Shown here in pieces: positions 26,253 through 33,212 of a DNA stretch of 64,000 nt (positions are counted from its first letter, which is position 1; each line of letters starts with the position of its first letter). The position numbers and the translations under genes were made by a program. The notes beneath the pieces are model-generated. The model did not search any database and was not told the origin of the DNA. It worked only from the letters and a program-made list of their open reading frames with translations. Origin of the DNA: Arthrobacter sp. SPG23 (GTDB taxonomy: Bacteria; Actinomycetota; Actinomycetes; Actinomycetales; Micrococcaceae); contig NZ_JYCN01000002.1 of assembly GCF_000876655.1 (NCBI RefSeq), forward strand, positions 1 to 64,000. The letters are read 5' to 3'.

Positions 26253-27572
26253 TTACTTCCCGATCGTGGCGTTCATGGTGGTGATGAACTGGTCCGGGCT
26301 GATCTTCTTCAGGAAGATCTGGTCCAGGTTCGACAGCATCGCATCGCCCTGTGCCGGGCTGAGGGCCTGGTCCCAGGAGAGCGTGAAGTTGGGCGCGTTC
26401 TTGGCCATGCCGTAGACGAAGGTCAGGAAGTCCTTGTCCGGGGAAGCTTCGAGTTTGCTTTCGATACCTGTGACCACCGGCACGGCTCCCGAGCTGATCA
26501 AAGCGTCGGTGTTGGCGCCAGTGAACATGCCGTCCTTGACGTAGTCCAGGGCGGCCTTCTTCTGCGCGTCGGTGGCTTTAGCCGAGATGGACCAGAAGTT
26601 GGAAGGGTTGCCCACGACGTTGGCCGGGTCCCCCTTGCCGCCGGAAACGGTGGGGAAGGTGGTGTAGCCGAGCTTGCCGCTCTTGACGAAGTCGGCGGCG
26701 TCCTTCTTCATGCCCTGGTAGATCCAGCCGCCCTGAAGGATCATGGCTGCCTTGCCGGTATACATCAGTGCCTGGTCGGCGTTGCTGTCAGCGGCAACGG
26801 ACGAGAAGCCGTTAATGAACCCGCCGGCGTCCACCAGTTCCTGGATTTTGGTCAGCGACTCTTTCACGGCAGGATCGGACCAGGCTCCGGGCTTGTCGGC
26901 TGCGATGTTTGCGAAGACGTCGGGGCCGCCAATACGCTCAACGAGGTACTCAAGCCACATCAGATCCGGCCACTTCGACTGTCCGCCGAGCGAAAACGGC
27001 GCGACGCCTGCTTCCTTGAACTTCGGCACGAGGGCCATCAGCTCCTCCCAGGTCTTGGGCGGCTGCGCACCGACCTTGTCGAATACTTCCTTATTGAAGT
27101 AGAGGACTACCGGCTGGACGTTGTTGTTCGGCAGGGCGTAGGTCTTGCCATCCACTTCGCCGTTCTTCAGCACGGACGGAAGGTAACGGTCCTTCACTCC
27201 CGGGTTGTCCTTGACGAAGCTGGACAGGTCCTCCACCTGACCGGCATCCACATAGGACTTCAACACTCCGCCGCCCCAGCCATAGATGAACGTGGGACCT
27301 TCGCCGGCGCCGACGGCGGTTCGGACCTTGGTTTTGTAAGCATCATTGGCAAAGAAGTCCAGTTTGATCGACTTGTCCGGATTCGCCTGGTTCCAGTCGT
27401 CCACCGACTTCTGCAGTACCGGCTGGTTACCGCCGGTAAGGCCCCACATGCTGGCAGAGTCACTGCTGGCGTTTGACCCGGCAGGACCAGAAGAACCGCA
27501 AGCGGCGAGGCTTAGTGCCACTCCGGCGGCGGAAACTGCCAAGGCTACCGAGCGCAACTTTCGAATTTTCAT
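26253..27572 (-). CDS. sugar-binding lipoprotein of ABC transporter (family 1)
   Basis: This is an extracellular solute-binding lipoprotein of about 439 residues. The signal peptide has a KIRKLR n-region, an Ala/Val/Leu core and the lipobox LSLAAC near residue 25, followed by a Ser/Gly linker. I prefer the ATG at 27572, giving MKIRKLRS, with a purine-rich cggaaacga site upstream. An in-frame ATG five codons earlier (27587) is also possible. It is the first gene of a seven-gene operon (binding protein, two permeases, Gfo, TIM barrel, ThuA, Gfo) and faces a LacI gene. Two identical LacI-type operators flank the divergent promoters. Confidence 0.92.
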   Translation of the reverse strand: MKIRKLRSVALAVSAAGVALSLAACGSSGPAGSNASSDSASMWGLTGGNQPVLQKSVDDWNQANPDKSIKLDFFANDAYKTKVRTAVGAGEGPTFIYGWGGGVLKSYVDAGQVEDLSSFVKDNPGVKDRYLPSVLKNGEVDGKTYALPNNNVQPVVLYFNKEVFDKVGAQPPKTWEELMALVPKFKEAGVAPFSLGGQSKWPDLMWLEYLVERIGGPDVFANIAADKPGAWSDPAVKESLTKIQELVDAGGFINGFSSVAADSNADQALMYTGKAAMILQGGWIYQGMKKDAADFVKSGKLGYTTFPTVSGGKGDPANVVGNPSNFWSISAKATDAQKKAALDYVKDGMFTGANTDALISSGAVPVVTGIESKLEASPDKDFLTFVYGMAKNAPNFTLSWDQALSPAQGDAMLSNLDQIFLKKISPDQFITTMNATIGK

Positions 27573-27693
27573 TTCGTTTCCGTTCATCGTCCGGGCTCAA
27601 CGCTGGGTCCCGGTAACGTGTGACGAGGGCCAGCCGTTCTCTGCTTCGAGGCGGAGTGCCCTGATCAATTGGTCCGTGGTCGCACTGACAATC

Positions 27694-27711
27694 TTCGAAA
27701 CATTTCGAAAC
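27694..27711. promoter_or_regulatory. LacI-type operator upstream of sugar ABC operon
   Basis: TTCGAAACATTTCGAAAC contains the perfect palindrome CGAAACATTTCG (27696-27707). It lies about 110-135 nt upstream of the binding-protein start. The same 12-mer occurs on the opposite strand just before the LacI gene, as expected for an operator bound by the adjacent repressor. Confidence 0.75.
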
Positions 27712-27838
27712 CTTGCGACCGGTGAAGCAAATCTAACGGTGGCCCGGATCACAGTCAAGGAATTTCTTGCTCGGTTTTGCTGCTTATCCACCCCGCCTGG
27801 TTGACGATGCCCAAATCGGAAGTCAAGATAAGAGCAAG

Positions 27839-27850
27839 CGAAATGTTTCG
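27839..27850. promoter_or_regulatory. LacI-type operator upstream of lacI-family gene
   Basis: CGAAATGTTTCG is the exact reverse complement of the operator core at 27696-27707. It lies 25 nt before the LacI-family start. This implies autoregulation, and possibly looping between the two sites, which are about 143 bp apart. Confidence 0.75.
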
Positions 27851-27874
27851 ATAAGACGGGATTATTCCTTGGTC

Positions 27875-28909
27875 ATGAACGCGCGTGTGGAAAAGACGAC
27901 CCTCGCAGCTGTCGCCTTGCAGGTCGGGGTCTCAACCCCCACGGTCTCCAAGGTGGTGAATGGCCGTGAGGACGTGGCGCCGGAAACGCGCGCCCGCGTT
28001 CTTGCCGCTCTGGAGCAGGCGGGGTACCAGTCGCCACTGCAGCGCCGCTCCGCCACCAAGGCCGGCACGGTGGTTGAGGTGGTTGTCGACGTGCTCACCG
28101 CGGCCTACACGGTGGAGGTCCTGAACGGGATATTGCAGTTCGCCGCTGGAGCCGATGTTGAAATCCTGGTGAGCGCCACCGGTCCGGCAACCTCAAGGCA
28201 GAGCAACCCGGAGCGCCGCGCCCAGCGAATCATAGACGAGGGCCGGGCGGGAATGATAGTGGTGACATCAGCCTTCAGTGAGGCTCAACTGCACGCGTTC
28301 CGGCGCCGCCAGGTTCCCGTCGTCGTGATCGACCCGCTCAATCCGCCCCCGGCGGACGTGGTCAGCGTAGGAGCGACGAACTGGGCAGGCGGCAAGGCGG
28401 CAACGGAGCACCTGTTGGAGTTGGGGCACCGGAGGATCGCCTACATTGGCGGCATAGAGCGGGCCGAGTGCAACCAGGCAAGGCTGCACGGCTACATGGC
28501 CGCGCTGGCGGCTCACGGCGTACCGGTCGACCCCCGGTACGTCATTTCCGGCGGCAGGTTCCGGCGAGACAGCGGAACGGCCGGGCTGAAGGCACTGCTC
28601 AAACTTGATCAACGGCCCACAGCCATCTTTGCCGCAAGCGACAGCATCGCACTGGGCGTCTTGAGTGAAGCAGCCCGTCAGGGTATCAGGATTCCGGAAG
28701 ACATGAGCCTCATTGGCTTCGATGGGACAACCCAGGGTGAGGAGTCTGTCCCGGCCCTAACCTCCGTGGCCCAGCCGCTGGAGGAAATGGGGCGGGCTGC
28801 ATTGCGGGCATTGCTCCGCCAGGCGCGCGGGGAGGTTCTGGACTCCCGGCGCGTCGAACTGGCCACGCAGGTGATTGTCCGTGACTCCACGGCTCCGCCG
28901 GCGGCCTGA
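27875..28909 (+). CDS. LacI-family transcriptional regulator
   Basis: This 344-residue repressor has an N-terminal LacI helix-turn-helix (TTLAAVALQVGVSTPTVSKVV, ~8-28) with hinge, then a periplasmic-binding-protein-like effector domain (VVVIDPLNPP..., HLLELGHRRIAYIGG, FAASDSIALGVL, SLIGFDG). I take the ATG at 27875. A longer frame from 27767 crosses the operator and lacks family similarity. No strong ribosome binding site is visible, which suggests weak or leaderless-like translation. It should control the divergent sugar ABC operon through the paired CGAAA...TTTCG operators. The inducer is probably the transported sugar. Confidence 0.93.
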   Translation: MNARVEKTTLAAVALQVGVSTPTVSKVVNGREDVAPETRARVLAALEQAGYQSPLQRRSATKAGTVVEVVVDVLTAAYTVEVLNGILQFAAGADVEILVSATGPATSRQSNPERRAQRIIDEGRAGMIVVTSAFSEAQLHAFRRRQVPVVVIDPLNPPPADVVSVGATNWAGGKAATEHLLELGHRRIAYIGGIERAECNQARLHGYMAALAAHGVPVDPRYVISGGRFRRDSGTAGLKALLKLDQRPTAIFAASDSIALGVLSEAARQGIRIPEDMSLIGFDGTTQGEESVPALTSVAQPLEEMGRAALRALLRQARGEVLDSRRVELATQVIVRDSTAPPAA

Positions 28910-28915
28910 GTTCAC

Positions 28916-28971
28916 CTTCTCAAAAGGGAAGAACCCGCGGAGTCTTCTCGAAAGGGAAGAACCCGCGGAGC
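28916..28971. repeat. 28-bp tandem direct repeat downstream of lacI-family gene
   Basis: There are two adjacent 28-nt units, 28916-28943 and 28944-28971 (each with the core aaagggaagaacccgcggag), differing at only two positions. They begin 7 nt after the LacI-family stop codon. The function is unknown. The pattern resembles other short tandem duplications in the island. Confidence 0.75.
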
Positions 28972-28974
28972 GGA

Positions 28975-29011
28975 CCCCTGGCCGTCAACCAAAATGGCGT
29001 CGGACCAGGGG
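28975..29011. terminator. possible bidirectional terminator between convergent genes
   Basis: The arms CCCCTGG (28975-28981) and CCAGGGG (29005-29011) can pair between the convergent LacI-family and GH1 genes. The loop is long (23 nt) but contains a further GCC/GGC pairing. There is no clear U-tract, so this is a tentative call. Confidence 0.4.
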
Positions 29012-29033
29012 CCGGGCGGGTGCGCCGATCCGG

Positions 29034-30332
29034 TCAGGCAGGCTGCACTGTCTTGCTGGCCGGCGTCACCTCACGCTGCGCCGCCTGCGCGTGCGCGTGC
29101 GCCTGTGCCTGCCTGCCGAGCCAGTGCGCGCTTTCCTTTGGGGTCCGTTCCTGCGTGGTCCGGTCCACCGCGATGAGGCCGAACTTCGGACCGTAGCCGA
29201 AGATCCACTCGAAGTTGTCGAAGGCCGTCCAGGCGATGTAGCCGCGCACGTCTAAGCCGTCAGCCAGGCAGGACGCCACGCCGGCTACCGCTGTGCGGAG
29301 GTAGGCCACGCGCTGGGCGTCGTCGTCAGTGGACAGGCCGTTCTCCGTGACCATGACAGGAATCCCGGCGATTCGGGCTGCCTCGCGGATGGTCGCTTCG
29401 AGGGCCTCAGGGTAGATTTCCTCGCCCATCTGGTTGGTCTCGGCCCCCTCGGGAGCGGGTACAACGCCGTCCGGCCCGAACACCGTCCGGCCGTACGTCT
29501 GGATCCCCACGAAGTCGTCGCCGCGGGAAGCCACCAGGAAGCGTTCGTTGACCTCACGACGGATCCGGTCCGCCCGGTCCTGTCCGCCATCGGCTGCCTG
29601 GATGTCAGTGTTGGCCAGGGTCCAGCCGACCTGGAGTTCCGGACGGATTGCCTTGATGGCGGCCGTGCCCTCGCGGTGTGCTGCGAGCTTGATATCGAAG
29701 CCTGCCTCGGAAACCGTGAACTGGAACGGTGCCACGCGGCTCGGATCGATCCCGAGCCGGTCTGCCGCGGCCGCCCACATCGGCACTTCTCCACGTTGCT
29801 CGGCGGCCTCCCCGCCCAGGCCGAGTTCCTTCAGCAGCCACGGGAGGTTGGCTTCGTTGAGGGTGCAGGCCACACCGATCAGGTCGCCGAGGTGCCTCAT
29901 GGCGCGGTCGCAGTAGCGGGCGAACAGTCCGGGCGTCCGCGAATCCTCCCAGCCGCCGGCCGCCAGGAGCCACCGGGGCGACGTGAAGTGATGGAATGTG
30001 ACCACCGGGGTAAGCCCGTGCTCGTGGCAGGCCTCCAGCACGCGGCGGTAGTGGTCGAGCTCCGCCACCGAGAAACAGCCTTCTTCGGGCTCGATGCGTG
30101 CCCACTCCAGCGAGAAGCGGTAGCTGGTGAACCCCAGGCCGGCGATCAGGGCGATGTCCTCGCGGTACCGGTGGTAATGATCCACAGCGTCCCCGGACGG
30201 TTCGGCGAAGATCGTGCCGGGGAGCCTTTCCAGGAACCAGCAGTCACTGTTGACGTTGTTTCCTTCGACCTGGTGGGCTGCCGTGGCGACGCCCCAGAGG
30301 AAATCCTGCGGGAAGGCAAAAGAGTCGGTCAT
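29034..30332 (-). CDS. glycoside hydrolase family 1 (beta-glucosidase type)
   Basis: This is a 432-residue cytoplasmic retaining beta-glycosidase. The GH1 opening is FPQDFLWGVATAAHQVEG, the acid/base is Glu160 in CTLNEAN, the nucleophile is Glu330 in VMVTENG, and the late FDNFEW substrate motif is present. The family usually has N-E-P at the acid/base; here it is N-E-A. The ATG at 30332 has an aaaggaacc ribosome binding site. It is divergent from the Opp-type importer genes and shares a promoter region containing the common TTTC...TGAAA operator. The likely role is to remove glucose from imported flavonoid or phenolic glucosides after the rhamnosidases act. Confidence 0.93.
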   Translation of the reverse strand: MTDSFAFPQDFLWGVATAAHQVEGNNVNSDCWFLERLPGTIFAEPSGDAVDHYHRYREDIALIAGLGFTSYRFSLEWARIEPEEGCFSVAELDHYRRVLEACHEHGLTPVVTFHHFTSPRWLLAAGGWEDSRTPGLFARYCDRAMRHLGDLIGVACTLNEANLPWLLKELGLGGEAAEQRGEVPMWAAAADRLGIDPSRVAPFQFTVSEAGFDIKLAAHREGTAAIKAIRPELQVGWTLANTDIQAADGGQDRADRIRREVNERFLVASRGDDFVGIQTYGRTVFGPDGVVPAPEGAETNQMGEEIYPEALEATIREAARIAGIPVMVTENGLSTDDDAQRVAYLRTAVAGVASCLADGLDVRGYIAWTAFDNFEWIFGYGPKFGLIAVDRTTQERTPKESAHWLGRQAQAHAHAQAAQREVTPASKTVQPA

Positions 30333-30495
30333 CTGGTTCCTTTCGATGCAAGCGCCAAGCGGCTGTGCATGGGCTGACTGTCCATCCTCGGCGGTCGAGC
30401 CGGTCGGCGGGACCGGCACTTTCATTAGTTGGAAGACTCCTCGCCGAAGCACCTGGTCCGCCAAGCGCCTCCTCCGTGACGGCCACCACAGAAGT

Positions 30496-30512
30496 ATTTC
30501 AACCAATGAAAT
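30496..30512. promoter_or_regulatory. shared inverted-repeat operator, site 2 (GH1 / ABC importer)
   Basis: ATTTCAACCAATGAAAT is a perfect 6-bp inverted repeat (ATTTCA/TGAAAT, 5-nt centre). It lies in the 295-nt divergent region, 164 nt from the GH1 start and 116 nt from the binding-protein start. It is the most symmetric copy of the island's shared motif. The rest of this intergenic stretch shows no other feature I can name. Confidence 0.7.
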
Positions 30513-30627
30513 CCTCGTGTCTCCAGCAAACAGCCGCCACTGATGCTTGAGGGGAGCCGGCGGCCACACGCCTGGCCCCCACAACTGCTTCCCTCCGTTG
30601 TCACATCAGAATGCAAAGGCGCACTAC

Positions 30628-32181
30628 ATGAAACTTCTGAACTCCACCGCACGCGGGAGCTCCGCCGTACTGGCCGGAGCGCTCCTCCTGGGATCATTGA
30701 CCGCCTGCGGCGGCTCCAGCCAGGCGACTGCCAAAGCGGACACCAGCAACCTGACGCTCGCCATCGATAGCGATTCTGCCTCGTTCGGGTTTGATCCGCT
30801 GCGTGTTGCCGACGCCCAGCGGCAGTTCTTTGAAGGCCTTTACGACAACCTCATGACCCTGCAGCCGGACGGATCCGCCGGTCCAGGCCTGGCCAAGGAG
30901 TTCAGCTACAACGCGGACAACACCGTCCTGACGCTTACCCTCAAGGAGGGAGTCACCTTTACGGACGGGTCCACCCTGGACGCAGCCCTGGTCAAGGCCA
31001 ACTTTGACCGCCGCACGGATCCGGCGCTGAGTGCCTACTCGGCGGTCGCCAAGGGCGGCGCCCAGGAAATCACCTCGGTTGACGTCGTCAGTCCCACCCA
31101 GGTCTCCCTCACGTTTGCGAAGCCCCAGCCGGGTTTTGAAAAGAACCTCACTGCCACCATGGGCATGATCGTCGGCAAGACCGGCGTCGCGGACACCGCC
31201 GGCCTGGCCGCCACCCCGGACGGCTCCGGCCCGTACACCCTGGATCCCTCCACGGTGAAGGGCAACAAGTACGTTCTGGTCAAGAACGACAAGAGCCCGG
31301 ACGCTTCAAAATACGCCTTCAGCAAGGTCACCTTCAGCGTCATCCAGGATCCCCAGGCGCGTGCCAACGCCCTCGTCTCCGGCCAGGCCGACGTCGCCAT
31401 GCTCACCTCCCCCACGGTGGACTTCGCAAAGTCCAAGGGCCTCGGCGTCTCCCAGATCGGTGGAACCCTGCACACCATGGTCTCCTTCGACAAGACCGGA
31501 AAGACCGCCCCGGCCTTCGCCAGCGAGAAAGTCCGCCAGGCGTTCCAGTACGCCATCAACCGCCAGTCACTGGTGGACGCCCTGCACAAGGGTGACATCC
31601 CCGCTTGGAACGCCCTGCCCAAGGATTCCGCCGGCTTCACCGAAGAGCTGAACACCAAGTTCGCCTATGATCCGGCGAAGGCCAAGAGCCTCCTGGCCGA
31701 GGCCGGCTACAGCGACGGCTTTGAGTTCACCATTGTTGGCAGCGCTGAAACGCAGACGGACCTGCAGGCCGTCCAGAAGGACCTGGCCGCCGTCGGGATC
31801 AAAATGAACGTCAAGATGGCCGCCTCAACGGATGAAGCCTTCGCGGCAGTCGCCACCACACCCCTCGGCTACGCCGCGCTCGGCTGGGACAACCCGGTTG
31901 GCCTGATGTACGGCGTGGTCCTGAACGGTTTCACCAATGTGCAGAAAGCCACCGATGAGCAGCTGACGGCCGCTACCGGCGAGGCCGCAGCCGCTAAGGA
32001 CGACGCCGCGAAGAAGACCGCCCTCACCAAGCTCAACACCCGCCTGGTGGAATCCGGCTGGATGATCCCGCTCTACGAGTCACTCACCAACCAGGGCTAC
32101 AACACCAAGAAGATCAAGCAGGTGGAGTTCGCCGGTACCAACGCCTACCCGCTGCTCTCGTCCTACAAGCCGGCCAGCTAA
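30628..32181 (+). CDS. ABC transporter substrate-binding lipoprotein (family 5, Opp/Dpp type)
   Basis: This 517-residue extracellular binding protein has a signal peptide ending in the lipobox LTAC (~Cys27). The SBP family-5 core is recognisable (AQRQFFEGLYDNLMTLQPDG, KEGVTFTDGSTLDAALVKANFDRR). The ATG at 30628 is chosen because it gives a clean lipoprotein signal; a longer frame upstream has none. Although named for peptides, the family also binds oligosaccharides and glycosides. Co-linearity with two rhamnosidases suggests a rhamnosylated compound such as rutin-like glycosides. A perfect 19-bp hairpin follows the gene. Confidence 0.92.
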   Translation: MKLLNSTARGSSAVLAGALLLGSLTACGGSSQATAKADTSNLTLAIDSDSASFGFDPLRVADAQRQFFEGLYDNLMTLQPDGSAGPGLAKEFSYNADNTVLTLTLKEGVTFTDGSTLDAALVKANFDRRTDPALSAYSAVAKGGAQEITSVDVVSPTQVSLTFAKPQPGFEKNLTATMGMIVGKTGVADTAGLAATPDGSGPYTLDPSTVKGNKYVLVKNDKSPDASKYAFSKVTFSVIQDPQARANALVSGQADVAMLTSPTVDFAKSKGLGVSQIGGTLHTMVSFDKTGKTAPAFASEKVRQAFQYAINRQSLVDALHKGDIPAWNALPKDSAGFTEELNTKFAYDPAKAKSLLAEAGYSDGFEFTIVGSAETQTDLQAVQKDLAAVGIKMNVKMAASTDEAFAAVATTPLGYAALGWDNPVGLMYGVVLNGFTNVQKATDEQLTAATGEAAAAKDDAAKKTALTKLNTRLVESGWMIPLYESLTNQGYNTKKIKQVEFAGTNAYPLLSSYKPAS

Positions 32182-32199
32182 TACCCGGCCAGCTACTCA
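32170..32199. repeat. 15-bp tandem duplication spanning a stop codon
   Basis: Unit 1 (ccggccagctaatac, 32170-32184) and unit 2 (ccggccagctactca, 32185-32199) share the first 11 nt and then CCGG again. The TAA stop of the binding-protein gene lies within unit 1. Confidence 0.7.
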
Positions 32200-32204
32200 C
32201 CGGC

Positions 32205-32249
32205 CCTGCCGGGGCTGCCCTCCATGCAACGGAGGGCAGCCCCGGCAGG
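32205..32249 (+). promoter_or_regulatory. perfect 19-bp intercistronic hairpin
   Basis: The arms 32205-32223 and 32231-32249 are exact reverse complements (19 bp) around a 7-nt loop, with no U-tract. It lies between the binding-protein and permease genes. It probably stabilises the upstream mRNA segment or partly terminates transcription, so that the binding protein is made in excess. This is a common arrangement in ABC operons. Confidence 0.8.
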
Positions 32250-32270
32250 TCCTGACCGATGGAGGTCACC

Positions 32271-33212
32271 ATGGCACTATTCATTTCCAAGCGCCTGCTG
32301 ATGGCGCTCGCCACCGTGCTGGTGGTTGCGGTGCTGGCATTCCTGCTGGTGCACGCAATGCCAGGCAGCCCCGGAGCTGTTTCGCTCGGAGCCGGCGCGT
32401 CCCAGGAGGCCATCGACGAGGTCAACCAGCGCCTCGGCTGGAATGATCCACTGCTGGTCCAGTTCTTCGGCTGGCTGGGTGGTGCGGTCCAGGGCGATCT
32501 CGGGATCTCCCTCATCGACGGCCGCTCCGTGTCCGCTGACCTGGCCAACCGGCTCCCGGTGACCGCGTCGCTGGCAGCCGGAGCGACAGGGCTGAGCGCT
32601 GCGCTGGGGATCGTCCTCGGCGTGACCGCCGCAGTCCGGGGAGGCATTGTGGACCGGATCGTTGGCGGGATCTGCGGTCTGGCAGTAGCCCTGCCGTCCT
32701 TCTGGATCGGCATCATCTTCGTGTACCTTTTCGCCGTCCAGTCCTCGGTCTTTCCAGCCACCGGCTACGTTCCCTTCGAGGTTTCCCCGCAGGACTGGGC
32801 CATGTCCCTGGCGCTGCCGGTGATCACCCTGGCCGTGGGCGGTGCGGCGTTCATCGCCCGTCAAACCAGGGCTTCCATGCTTGAGGCGCTGCAGCAGGAA
32901 CATATCCGTACGCTCCGTGCCACAGCCACGCCCGCTTGGAAGATCCTCTACGTCCACGCCCTCCGCTACGCCAGCCTCCCCATCGTGGCCGGCATCGCCC
33001 TGCAGTTCATCGGTTTGTTCGGCGGCTCGGTCATCGCGGAGCAGCTGTTCGCCATGCCGGGCCTGGGCCAGGCAGTCCAGAACTCCGTAAGCACCCACGA
33101 CGCCCCGTCCGTCCAGGGCGTGGTGGTCATCGCCACTGTTGTGGTGGTGGCTGTGAACCTGGTGCTGGAACTCGCCACCAAGTTCCTCGACCCGAAGTTG
33201 CGTGCCTCATGA
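32271..33212 (+). CDS. ABC transporter permease (DppB/OppB type)
   Basis: This is a 313-residue inner-membrane permease with six hydrophobic segments. The DppB-type features are the N-terminal helix, a large periplasmic loop and the late EAA-like loop (RATATPAWKILYVHALRYASLPIVAGI). I choose the ATG at 32271, which follows a ggaggt ribosome binding site and gives MALFISKRLL. An ATG at 32259 overlaps that site. Its TGA overlaps the start of the permease-ATPase fusion gene. Confidence 0.93.
   Translation: MALFISKRLLMALATVLVVAVLAFLLVHAMPGSPGAVSLGAGASQEAIDEVNQRLGWNDPLLVQFFGWLGGAVQGDLGISLIDGRSVSADLANRLPVTASLAAGATGLSAALGIVLGVTAAVRGGIVDRIVGGICGLAVALPSFWIGIIFVYLFAVQSSVFPATGYVPFEVSPQDWAMSLALPVITLAVGGAAFIARQTRASMLEALQQEHIRTLRATATPAWKILYVHALRYASLPIVAGIALQFIGLFGGSVIAEQLFAMPGLGQAVQNSVSTHDAPSVQGVVVIATVVVVAVNLVLELATKFLDPKLRAS

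Noticed and set aside
27694..27850. Idea that the LacI sites belong to the same motif as the five island operators
   Set aside because: The LacI sites are CGAAA-N2-TTTCG, whereas the island motif is TTTC-N7-TGAAA. Arm order and spacing are opposite, so they should bind different proteins.
28916..28971. Possible CRISPR-like repeat
   Set aside because: Two adjacent units without spacers. No array, no cas genes and no further copies in the window.
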